From NCBI GenBank assembly GCA_038259365.1, contig JBBSOW010000028.1:1-34171 (forward strand): 34,171 bases of DNA. Reading direction: 5' to 3'. The notes under the pieces are model-generated. The model was not told where the DNA came from and made no database searches. It saw only the letters and a program-made list of their open reading frames with translations. Shown piece after piece: positions 14,598 to 21,877 of this stretch (position 1 is its first letter; each line of letters opens with the position of its first letter). The stretch is from JBBSOW01 sp038259365. Its GTDB lineage: Bacteria > Actinomycetota > Actinomycetes > Propionibacteriales > Propionibacteriaceae. Both the position numbers and the translations under genes were made by a program.

Positions 14598-15449
14598 GTG
14601 AGTCGCAAGGACACACTGCCGCCGATGAAGCGAGTGGCGCTGCTAGGCGTGCCCGTTCTACTCCTGTTGGTCGGCTGCAGCCGGGACACCCAGGCGGGCC
14701 GGTTCGGCCTTCCGGAGGCGGCTAGCGATCGAGCCCCGGCGACGGGAGACCTGTGGTTTTGGGCGTGGGTGGCCTGCTGGATCATCGGCGCGTTCGTGTG
14801 GGGCCTCATCGGCTTTGCCGCGATCCGCTTTCGTCGTAAGCGCGACGACCACAGCGCACCGCGTCAGACCCGCTACAACCTGCCGATGGAGGTCATGTAC
14901 ACCCTGGTGCCGATCCTCATCGTCGCCATCTTGTTCGTGTTCACCTCGCGCACCGAGACCAAGGTGTTGGCCAAGGAGGCCACCCCGGCGCACGTCATCG
15001 ACGTGGTCGGCTACAAGTGGTCGTGGATCTTCAACTACAAGGATTCGATCAACGGCGGCCAAGACGTCAACGAGAGCGGCACGCTGGAGAAGATCCCAGA
15101 CCTGTACCTGCCGATGAACGAGCCGGTGCGGTTCAACCTCAGCTCTCCCGATGTCATCCACTCGTTCTGGGTTCCCGAGTTCTACTTCAAGTTGGACGTG
15201 GTGCCGGGGCGCCACAATTCCTTCGATCTGACCCCCACCAGGGAGGGCGTGTTCGAGGGCAAATGCGCAGAGCTGTGTGGCACCTACCACTCGGCGATGT
15301 TGTTCCGGGTGCACGTGGTGCCCAAGGCCGAATACGAGCGATACCTCCAGCAGCTAGCGGATCGCGGACAGACGGGTTCGAACTACGGCCCGCAGGCCAG
15401 CACGACCCTGGCGTCGCGGGCGCCGGCTGCCAACGAGAAAGGCAAGTAG
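14598..15449 (+). CDS. ctaC: Cytochrome c oxidase subunit II, lipoprotein
   Basis: Subunit II of the aa3 oxidase; its periplasmic-side CuA centre receives electrons from the bc1 complex. The protein begins with a lipoprotein signal peptide whose lipobox is LVGC (C27). Two membrane helices follow (FWAWVACWIIGAFVWGLIGFAA and MYTLVPILIVAILFVF), then the cupredoxin domain. The CuA ligands are in IHSFWVPEFYFK (His) and CAELCGTYHSAM (two Cys, the bridging Glu, His, Met). GTG 14598 is preferred because GAAGGG stands seven bases upstream, giving 283 aa. No cytochrome c domain is fused, as expected where diheme QcrC delivers electrons. The ctaD ATG follows the stop directly. Confidence 0.96.
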   Translation: MSRKDTLPPMKRVALLGVPVLLLLVGCSRDTQAGRFGLPEAASDRAPATGDLWFWAWVACWIIGAFVWGLIGFAAIRFRRKRDDHSAPRQTRYNLPMEVMYTLVPILIVAILFVFTSRTETKVLAKEATPAHVIDVVGYKWSWIFNYKDSINGGQDVNESGTLEKIPDLYLPMNEPVRFNLSSPDVIHSFWVPEFYFKLDVVPGRHNSFDLTPTREGVFEGKCAELCGTYHSAMLFRVHVVPKAEYERYLQQLADRGQTGSNYGPQASTTLASRAPAANEKGK

Positions 15450-17243
15450 ATGACGACGCTGGAACGGGTAGCGGGCACCACCACGGTGGCCCCAGAACGT
15501 ACTGAGCGCGGGCTCGGCACCCTGGTGTGGAAGTGTTTGACCACCACCGATCACAAGGTGCTGGGCAACATGTACTTCGTTACCTCGCTCGCCTTCTTCG
15601 CCTTCGGTGGCCTGCTGGCCCTGGGTATCCGGCTCGAGCTCGCCTACCCGGGCATGCAGTACCTGAGCTATGAGAAGTACAACGAGTTCTTCACCATGCA
15701 CGGCACCATCATGTTGCTGATGTTCGGCACCCCGCTTTTTGCCGGCTTTGCCAACGCCATCATGCCGTTGCAGATCGGTGCACCCGATGTCGCCTTCCCT
15801 CGACTGAACGCCTTCTCCTACTGGAGCTATTTGTTCGGCTCCCTCATCGCCTGCTCCGGCTTCCTCACCGCCGAAGGTGCCGCGAGTTTCGGTTGGTTCG
15901 CCTACCCCCCTCTCTCCGATGCGGTGAACAGCCCCGGTACCGGCGGCGACCTATGGCTCATGGGGCTCTACGTCTTGGGCATCTCGTCGGTGCTGGGCGC
16001 GGTCAACTTCGTGACCACCATCATGACGATGCGGGTGCCGGGCATGACCATGTTCCGGATGCCGATCTTCACCTGGAACATCCTGGTCACCTCGCTGCTG
16101 GTGCTGCTGGTCTTCCCGGTGCTGGCCGCCGGGTTGCTGGTCCTGATGGCAGACCGGACCTTGGGCACCCACATCTTCGACGCCGCCAACGGCGGGCCGA
16201 TCCTGTGGCAGCACCTGTTCTGGTTCTTCGGCCACCCCGAGGTCTACGTGCTGGCCCTACCGTTCTTCGGCATCATCACCGAGATCCTCCCAGTCTTCAG
16301 CCGCAAGCCGATCTTCGGCTACGTGGGGCTCGTCGGCGCCACGTTGGCCATCGGTGTGCTGTCGGTCGCCGTCTGGGCCCACCACATGTTCGTCACCGGA
16401 GCGGTGAACCTGCCGTTCTTTGCGTTCATGACCTATCTCATCGCCGTGCCCACCGGGGTGAAGTTCTTCAACTGGATCGGCACCATGTGGGGCGGCAAGA
16501 TCACCTTCGATACCCCCATGATCTGGGCTATCGGCTTCTTGACGACGTTCCTGTTCGGCGGCCTCACGGGAGTCATCCTGGCGAGCCCGCCCCTGGACTT
16601 CCAGGTCTCCGACACCTACTTCGTGGTGGCGCACTTCCACTACGTGCTCTTCGGTACCATCGTGTTCGCCATGTTCGGCGGCTTCTACTACTGGTGGCCG
16701 AAGTTCACCGGGCGGATGCTGAACGAAACCTGGGGCAAGATCCACTTCTGGCTGACCATGATCGGGTTCCACCTCACCTTCTTGGTCCAGCACTGGCTGG
16801 GCGTGGAGGGTATGCAGCGACGGATCGCGGATTACCTGCCGACCGAGGGGTTCACCTTCTTGAACCAGGTGTCGACCGTGGGGGCGTTCTTGATCGGCGT
16901 TTCCATGCTGCCGTTCTTGTGGAACGTGTGGATCTCCCGCAACGCACCGCTCGTCGAGGTAGACGACCCTTGGGGATGGGGGCGTGCGTTGGAGTGGGCG
17001 ACCTCGTGCCCGCCGCCGCGGCACAACTTCAGCGAGCTGCCCCGCGTTCGCTCCGATTCCCCCGCCTTCGATCTGCACCACCCCGAGCTCGCGCTGAGCG
17101 AGTACGGGGCCATGGGCGCCGAGGAGGATGGTCTCGTCGACTCCAGCAACGACACCGGGCGGGTGGACGAACTGCGACATCGGGTGCGCGGGCACTCGAC
17201 TGACTCCGATCTGCGTGGCAGCACCTCGCACGGGCAGAAGTAG
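15450..17243 (+). CDS. ctaD: Cytochrome c oxidase subunit I
   Basis: Catalytic subunit that holds heme a, heme a3 and CuB and reduces oxygen to water while pumping protons. The 597-residue protein has about twelve membrane helices. Key motifs: the heme a ligand region FFTMHGTIMLLMF, WFFGHPEVYVLALP with the CuB His, the channel Glu and the cross-linked Tyr, VWAHHMFVTG with two more CuB His, and DTYFVVAHFHYVLFG with the heme ligands. The last 80 or so residues form a hydrophilic tail, as in other actinobacterial CtaD. The ATG directly follows the ctaC TAG, with AAGGCAAG upstream. Forms one operon with ctaC and ctaF. Confidence 0.98.
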   Translation: MTTLERVAGTTTVAPERTERGLGTLVWKCLTTTDHKVLGNMYFVTSLAFFAFGGLLALGIRLELAYPGMQYLSYEKYNEFFTMHGTIMLLMFGTPLFAGFANAIMPLQIGAPDVAFPRLNAFSYWSYLFGSLIACSGFLTAEGAASFGWFAYPPLSDAVNSPGTGGDLWLMGLYVLGISSVLGAVNFVTTIMTMRVPGMTMFRMPIFTWNILVTSLLVLLVFPVLAAGLLVLMADRTLGTHIFDAANGGPILWQHLFWFFGHPEVYVLALPFFGIITEILPVFSRKPIFGYVGLVGATLAIGVLSVAVWAHHMFVTGAVNLPFFAFMTYLIAVPTGVKFFNWIGTMWGGKITFDTPMIWAIGFLTTFLFGGLTGVILASPPLDFQVSDTYFVVAHFHYVLFGTIVFAMFGGFYYWWPKFTGRMLNETWGKIHFWLTMIGFHLTFLVQHWLGVEGMQRRIADYLPTEGFTFLNQVSTVGAFLIGVSMLPFLWNVWISRNAPLVEVDDPWGWGRALEWATSCPPPRHNFSELPRVRSDSPAFDLHHPELALSEYGAMGAEEDGLVDSSNDTGRVDELRHRVRGHSTDSDLRGSTSHGQK

Positions 17244-17255
17244 GGAGGAAGAAAA

Positions 17256-17651
17256 GTGCGGACTGAAGCCAAAATATTCGCCTTCGTTGCGGCCTTCTTC
17301 GGGATCGTGACGCCGGTCTACTACTACATGAGCCGCGAGCCCGCCGGAACTGCTGTGCTGGCCCTGTCGTTCTTCCTAGGGCTCATGATCACGGCGTACC
17401 TGGCGTTGGTGGCCCGGCGCATCGACGCCCGTCCCGAGGACCGGTCGGACGGCGACATCGTCGATGGCTCCGGCACCTTGGGATTCTTCCCGCCCAAGAG
17501 CATCTGGCCGTTCGTGTGCGCCCTCGTGTTTTCGATCATCTTCTTGGGCCCGGTGTTCGGCTGGTGGATCTCCCTCATTGGTTTCGGTTTGGGCATCTGG
17601 GCCGTCAGCGGTTGGGTGTACGAGTTCTACCGCGGCGACTACGCTCACTAG
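17256..17651 (+). CDS. ctaF: Cytochrome c oxidase subunit IV (actinobacterial type)
   Basis: A 131-residue membrane protein with four helices: AKIFAFVAAFFGIVTPVYYY, GTAVLALSFFLGLMITAYLA, WPFVCALVFSIIFLGPVFGW and ISLIGFGLGIWAVSGWVYEF. The soluble loop between helices two and three (ARRIDARPEDRSDGDIVDGSGTLGFF) matches the actinobacterial subunit IV family. It is a structural subunit of the oxidase in the bc1-aa3 supercomplex. GTG 17256 is preceded by GGGAGGAAG. It is 12 bp after ctaD and ends the operon; a hairpin lies in the gap before the convergent guaB1. Confidence 0.93.
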   Translation: MRTEAKIFAFVAAFFGIVTPVYYYMSREPAGTAVLALSFFLGLMITAYLALVARRIDARPEDRSDGDIVDGSGTLGFFPPKSIWPFVCALVFSIIFLGPVFGWWISLIGFGLGIWAVSGWVYEFYRGDYAH

Positions 17652-17671
17652 AAGTCGGCCCGGCGTCGATA

Positions 17672-17709
17672 ATCCCCAGCAGGCTAGCCCCCCGTCGGTT
17701 GTTGGGGGT
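17672..17709. terminator. Candidate bidirectional hairpin between ctaF and guaB1
   Basis: ATCCCCAGCA (17672-17681) pairs with TGTTGGGGGT (17700-17709) over ten positions with two G-U wobbles as read on the plus strand. It sits in the 83-bp gap between convergent genes. No T-tract follows, so the terminator call is tentative. Confidence 0.4.
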
Positions 17710-17734
17710 CTCGCCCGCACAGGGTTTCGGGTGG

Positions 17735-19195
17735 TCACGCCCAGCTGTGGTGGAGCGGGCGCCCCTCCTCGTAACCGCTAGGGGATTGCACACCCACGGC
17801 CGCCCGTTCGGCGAACTCGGGGAGGGAGGCGGCGCCCGCGTAGGTGCAGCTTGAGCGCACCCCGGACGTGATGAAGTCCAGCAGGTCCTCGACTCCCGGG
17901 CGGTCCGGATCGATGTACATGCGCGAGGAGGAGATGCCCTCCTCGAACAACCCCGCACGGGCCCGCTGATACTCGGTGGAGTCTTTGGTGCGGTTCCGCA
18001 CGGCCCGCGCCGAGGCCATCCCGAAAGACTCCTTGAAGGTGCGCCCGTCCGCGTCGACCAGGTGATCACCGGGGCTTTCGTTGGTGCCGGCAAACCAGGA
18101 GCCGACCATGACGCTGCCTGCGCCGGCGGCCAAGGCCAGCGACACGTCGCGGGGGTGCCGCACACCGCCGTCGGCCCACACGGCGGCCCCCAGCTCGCGG
18201 GCGGCGGCCGCGCACTCGAGGACGGCCGAGAACTGCGGGCGGCCTACGCCGGTCTGCATGCGGGTGGTGCACATCGCCCCGGGACCCACGCCCACCTTGA
18301 TCACGTCGGCACCGGCGGCGACGAGATCGCCTACCCCATCGGCGGTGACGACGTTGCCCGCCACGAGGCAGACCCGGCGCCCCGACGTCTTGGTGAAACG
18401 CTCGTTCACGGCCTTTACCTTGGCCAACGATTCGACCATCTTTTCCTGGTGGCCGTGCGCGGTATCGATGACGAGCACATCCGCGCCTGCGGTGAGCAGG
18501 GCCTCGGCGCGCCCGGCGACGTCGCCGTTGATGCCGACGGCGGTGCCCACCATGAGCCGGTCTGCTTGGTCCAGGGCAGGGCGGTACAGCGTTGTTCGCA
18601 GGGCCCCCTTGGCGGTCATCACGCCCAAGAGCCTGTCGTCGGCGTCGACGGCGATCGCGAGCTCATGGCCCCCACCGGTGACAGAGTCGAAGATCTCCTC
18701 GGGCGAGGTGTCGCGTCCTACGAGGAGCAGCGAACGCCGCATGACGTCCTCGGCCTGGGAGAAGCGATCCACCCCGCGGGTATCGCGGGCGGCGACCAGG
18801 CCGATCGGACGCCCGTCCTCGCAGACGACCGCCGCGCCGTGGCTGCGCTTGGACATCAGGCTGTCGACCTCGCCCACCGTGGCATGGCGGCCGACCGAAA
18901 CCGGGGTGTCGAACACCATGTCGGCACCCTTGACGTGAGTGATGACGTCGGACACCACGGAGGTCGGTATGTCTTGGGGGATGATGGCGATCCCGCCACG
19001 CCGCGCCACCGTCTCGGCCATTCGACGCCCCGAGATCGCGGTCATGTTGGCCACCACGAGCGGCAATGGCGTGCCCAAACCGTCCGCGGACGTCAGATCC
19101 ACATCGAGCCTGGACGCCACGTGAGAGCGGTTGGGGACCATGAAGACGTCGCTGTAGGTCAGGTCGTAACCGGGGGGTTCAGTGATGAATCGCAC
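17735..19195 (-). CDS. guaB1: GuaB1 family protein, probable GMP reductase with CBS domains
   Basis: A 486-residue IMP dehydrogenase/GMP reductase-fold protein. It starts MRFITEPPGYDLTYSDVFMVPNRS, typical of the GuaB1 subgroup and different from true IMPDH. A CBS pair lies at about residues 95-205 (VGRHATVGEVDSLM, SPEEIFDSVTGGGHELAIAVD). The catalytic loop is VGVGPGAMCTTRMQTG with Cys309, and ADGGVRHPRDVSLALAAGA follows. A mycobacterial GuaB1 has been shown to be a GMP reductase tuned by ATP/GTP through its CBS domains; assigning that activity here is by homology. Purine salvage, GMP to IMP with NADPH, is the expected reaction. The ATG at 19195 diverges from the gene at 19308. Confidence 0.88.
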   Translation of the reverse strand: MRFITEPPGYDLTYSDVFMVPNRSHVASRLDVDLTSADGLGTPLPLVVANMTAISGRRMAETVARRGGIAIIPQDIPTSVVSDVITHVKGADMVFDTPVSVGRHATVGEVDSLMSKRSHGAAVVCEDGRPIGLVAARDTRGVDRFSQAEDVMRRSLLLVGRDTSPEEIFDSVTGGGHELAIAVDADDRLLGVMTAKGALRTTLYRPALDQADRLMVGTAVGINGDVAGRAEALLTAGADVLVIDTAHGHQEKMVESLAKVKAVNERFTKTSGRRVCLVAGNVVTADGVGDLVAAGADVIKVGVGPGAMCTTRMQTGVGRPQFSAVLECAAAARELGAAVWADGGVRHPRDVSLALAAGAGSVMVGSWFAGTNESPGDHLVDADGRTFKESFGMASARAVRNRTKDSTEYQRARAGLFEEGISSSRMYIDPDRPGVEDLLDFITSGVRSSCTYAGAASLPEFAERAAVGVQSPSGYEEGRPLHHSWA

Positions 19196-19245
19196 GCGTC
19201 ATTGTGACGCACCTGTGGGTCGTTAAACCAATCGGGGCGGCGAGG

Positions 19246-19297
19246 CTGGTTGCTATTCGACAACAGAGTAGCTAGGTGCTGTTCGACAACAGACTAG
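19246..19297 (+). repeat. Tandem 26-bp direct repeat in the promoter of the hydroquinone reductase gene
   Basis: Two adjacent 26-base units (19246-19271 and 19272-19297) differ at only four positions and share the core TTCGACAACAGA. The second copy also has short inverted arms (CTGTT CGAC AACAG). The second unit ends inside the -10 box of the next gene, so a bound regulator would cover the promoter. Confidence 0.8.
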
Positions 19298-19300
19298 GGT
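19295..19300 (+). promoter_or_regulatory. -10 box, leaderless promoter of the 19308 gene
   Basis: TAGGGT ends seven bases before the ATG at 19308, and no Shine-Dalgarno sequence precedes the ATG. It overlaps the end of the second 26-bp repeat unit. Confidence 0.6.
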
Positions 19301-19307
19301 GTGCAGC

Positions 19308-20339
19308 ATGAGTGCGGATTTTTCGACCCAGGGTTCCTACGTGCACAACGGGCAGGAGTTCACCCGCGACACCAACTACGTACAGACCCGAGTGACCGCG
19401 GACGGCAGGGACGGCTTCGATGTCCGGGCGGGCAGATACCGGTTGATTGTCGCGAGGGCTTGCCCTTGGGCGAACCGAGCGATCATCGTGCGGCGGTTGC
19501 TGGGCCTCGAGGACGCCATCTCGATGGGCGAGTGCGGCCCGACTCACGACGCGCGCAGCTGGACCTTCGATCTCGATCCAGATGGCGTCGACCCGGTGCT
19601 GGGCTACGAGCGGCTGCAGCAGGCCTTCTTCGCGCTCGATCCCGACTACGCCCGCGGCATCACCGTGCCCGCCCTCGTCGACGTCGAGAGTGGCAAGCTC
19701 GTGACCAACGACTTCGCGCAGATGACTCTCGACTTTTCCACCGAATGGACCGATTTTCACCGCGACGGTGCGCCGGAGCTGTATCCAGAGGCGCTGCGCG
19801 AGGAGATCGACGAGGTGGCCCGCGGCAACTTCACCGAGGTCAACAACGGGGTCTACCGGTGCGGGTTCGCGGGCTCCCAGGAGGCCTACGAGAAGGGCTA
19901 TGACCGCTTGTTCACCCGCCTGGACTGGCTCAACGACCGGTTGAGAGCTCAGCGTTACCTGGTGGGGGACACGATCACCGAGGCCGACGTGCGGTTGTTC
20001 ACCACGCTGGCCCGCTTCGATCCGGTCTACCACGGTCACTTCAAATGCAACCGCTCCAAGCTGAGCGAGATGCCGGTGTTGTGGGCCTACGCGCGTGACC
20101 TCTTTCAGACCCCGGGCTTTGGCGACACCATCGACTTCGTCCAGATCAAGCAGCACTACTACGTGGTGCACACCGACCTCAACCCCACGCGGATCGTGCC
20201 GGTGGGGCCGAGCCTGCACAACTGGCTGAGCCCCCATCATCGCGAGGAGCTCGGAGGGCGGCCCTTCGGCGACGGCACACCGCCGGGTGCAGTCAGGGAA
20301 CCCGTACTGCCCGGGCATGGCGTGGACGGGGCGGCCTGA
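19308..20339 (+). CDS. S-glutathionyl-(hydro)quinone reductase family protein (Xi-class GST, YqjG-like)
   Basis: A 343-residue thioredoxin-fold transferase. Family members remove glutathione from quinone conjugates by an active-site cysteine. Here the Cys is C52 in ARACPWANR (the usual form is CPWAHR, so the His is Asn). The family landmarks include TNYVQTRVTADGRDGFDVRAGRYRLIVARACPWANR, LVTNDFAQMTLDFSTEW, NFTEVNNGVYRCGFAGSQEAYE and KQHYYVVHTDLNPTRIVPVGP. ATG 19308 fits a leaderless start seven bases after TAGGGT. Actinomycetes usually make mycothiol instead of glutathione, so the physiological thiol is an open point. It is followed at six bases by an amidohydrolase gene, probably in one operon. 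Confidence 0.9.
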   Translation: MSADFSTQGSYVHNGQEFTRDTNYVQTRVTADGRDGFDVRAGRYRLIVARACPWANRAIIVRRLLGLEDAISMGECGPTHDARSWTFDLDPDGVDPVLGYERLQQAFFALDPDYARGITVPALVDVESGKLVTNDFAQMTLDFSTEWTDFHRDGAPELYPEALREEIDEVARGNFTEVNNGVYRCGFAGSQEAYEKGYDRLFTRLDWLNDRLRAQRYLVGDTITEADVRLFTTLARFDPVYHGHFKCNRSKLSEMPVLWAYARDLFQTPGFGDTIDFVQIKQHYYVVHTDLNPTRIVPVGPSLHNWLSPHHREELGGRPFGDGTPPGAVREPVLPGHGVDGAA

Positions 20340-20345
20340 CCGCCT

Positions 20346-21845
20346 GTGGCAGCACAGTTTTTCCTCCGCAACGCGCGGATAGTTCGGCTGGACGGCGCCG
20401 GGCGCCAACCAGGAACATGCGACGTCCGCATCTGCGGCGGCCGCATCGTCGAGCTTGCGCCACGCCTCGAGGCCGCTGGCCTCGAGGTGATCGAGGCCGA
20501 TGGTAGGTGGCTGATCCCCGGTCTGTGGGACCGGCACGTCCACTTCGGTGTGTGGGCCAACGCGAGGACGCGGTTGGATCTTGCCGGGACCGCCAGCCCG
20601 GAGGACGTTGTGGATCGGGTGCGGGCACGGTTGGCCATCCAAGAAGGGGGGCCCGTCTTCGGGTTCGGCTACCGTCGCGCCGGGTGGGCCGCCGAACCCA
20701 CGACGGCCGCCCTCGATACCCTGAGCTGCGATCGACCCATCGCCCTTACCTCTGGCGACGCCCACAGTGGGTGGCTCAACAGCCTCGCCCAACGCATGGC
20801 CGGGATCGCGCAGCCGTATGCGGGGCTGCTGGTGGAGCAAGACTGGTTCTCGGTTATCGGTCTGCTGGACCGCGCCCTCGGAACGGAGGGATCGACGCTG
20901 GATGCCCTCCGCGATGCGCAGGCGGACGCTGCGAGCAGGGGAGTGGTGGGCGTCGTCGACTTCGACTTCGACGACCCGTGGCAAACGTGGGTGAGCCGGG
21001 TCGGCTTCGGCATCGACCGGCTGCGGGTAGAGGCGGCCTGCTATCCAGACTCCCTAGGGGCGGTGGTGAGCCAGGGACTGCGCAGCGGTGACCGCCTGGA
21101 TCACCGTGGGCTCATCACGATGGGGCCGCTCAAGGTCATCTCCGACGGATCCCTGGGCACGTTGACGGCGCACTGTCGCCACCCGTACGCGGGAGGCGAC
21201 AGCTCCGGGGCGGGCCAACAAAACGTCGATCAGGCCACGCTCGTTGAGCTCCTGGGCACCGCGGGCCGCCACGGCCTGGGATCGGCCGTGCACGCCATCG
21301 GAGACGCCGCTCTAGAGATCGCCATCGACGCGATCGAGGCGTCCGGGGTGCGCGGTTCGGTCGAGCACGTCCAACTTGCCCGGCCAGCCGATATCGCCGA
21401 GCTGAAGAGGCTGGGGGTGACGGCCAGCGTGCAGCCCGCTCACCTGCTCGACGATCGGGAGTTGGTGGGCCGGTACTGGCCTGGCGATGCCGAGGACTGC
21501 TTTCCGCTGGGCTCGCTGCACGCCGCCGGGGTCCGGCTCGCGTTGGGCTCCGACGCTCCGGTGGCGGCCCTGGATCCTTGGCTCGCGATGGCGACGGCCG
21601 TGCACCGTGGACGCGCAGGCGAACCCAGTTGGACACCGCATCAACAGATCTCGCCCGCCGCGGCGCTGCTGGCCAGCGTGAACGGCCAACGGGTGGAGGT
21701 GGGGGCGAGGGCCGATCTCGCCCTCACCACCCGCCATCCGCTGCCCGAGCATCGAGAGGCCGCGGATGCTGGCTCGGTGTTTCGCGAGATGGGCGTTGAT
21801 CTCACCGTCTGCGCCGGGAACATCACTCACAGCCGACTTGGCTGA
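20346..21845 (+). CDS. Amidohydrolase family protein (YtcJ-like)
   Basis: A 499-residue metal-dependent amidohydrolase of the amidohydro_3/YtcJ type. The short N-terminal beta domain leads into the TIM barrel with the metal-binding HxH (H64, H66 in WDRHVHFG). Further family marks are GPLKVISDGSLGTLTAH with the bridging Lys region, AVHAIGDAALEIAIDA, VEHVQLARPADIAELKRLGV with a His, and LALGSDAPVAALDP with the catalytic Asp. The C-terminal strand GARADLALTT closes the beta domain. The substrate is unknown; the family covers hydrolysis of varied amides and N-acyl compounds. GTG 20346 is six bases after the preceding stop and has no strong ribosome site. It converges with qcrB. Confidence 0.88.
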   Translation: MAAQFFLRNARIVRLDGAGRQPGTCDVRICGGRIVELAPRLEAAGLEVIEADGRWLIPGLWDRHVHFGVWANARTRLDLAGTASPEDVVDRVRARLAIQEGGPVFGFGYRRAGWAAEPTTAALDTLSCDRPIALTSGDAHSGWLNSLAQRMAGIAQPYAGLLVEQDWFSVIGLLDRALGTEGSTLDALRDAQADAASRGVVGVVDFDFDDPWQTWVSRVGFGIDRLRVEAACYPDSLGAVVSQGLRSGDRLDHRGLITMGPLKVISDGSLGTLTAHCRHPYAGGDSSGAGQQNVDQATLVELLGTAGRHGLGSAVHAIGDAALEIAIDAIEASGVRGSVEHVQLARPADIAELKRLGVTASVQPAHLLDDRELVGRYWPGDAEDCFPLGSLHAAGVRLALGSDAPVAALDPWLAMATAVHRGRAGEPSWTPHQQISPAAALLASVNGQRVEVGARADLALTTRHPLPEHREAADAGSVFREMGVDLTVCAGNITHSRLG

Positions 21846-21851
21846 TCTTCT

Positions 21852-21877
21852 AGGAGCCGGCGGAGACGCCTGCTCCT
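21852..21877. terminator. Candidate hairpin between amidohydrolase and qcrB
   Basis: AGGAGC (21852-21857) pairs with GCTCCT (21872-21877), and inner GCG/CGC pairs extend the stem across a two-by-two mismatch with loop GAGA. It fills the 32-bp gap between convergent stops. No U-tract is present on either strand. Confidence 0.4.

Noticed and set aside
19272..20984. Long minus-strand open frame of 570 codons opposite the hydroquinone reductase and amidohydrolase
   Set aside because: Both plus-strand genes carry clear family motifs. The opposite frame has no recognisable domain and crosses two genes.
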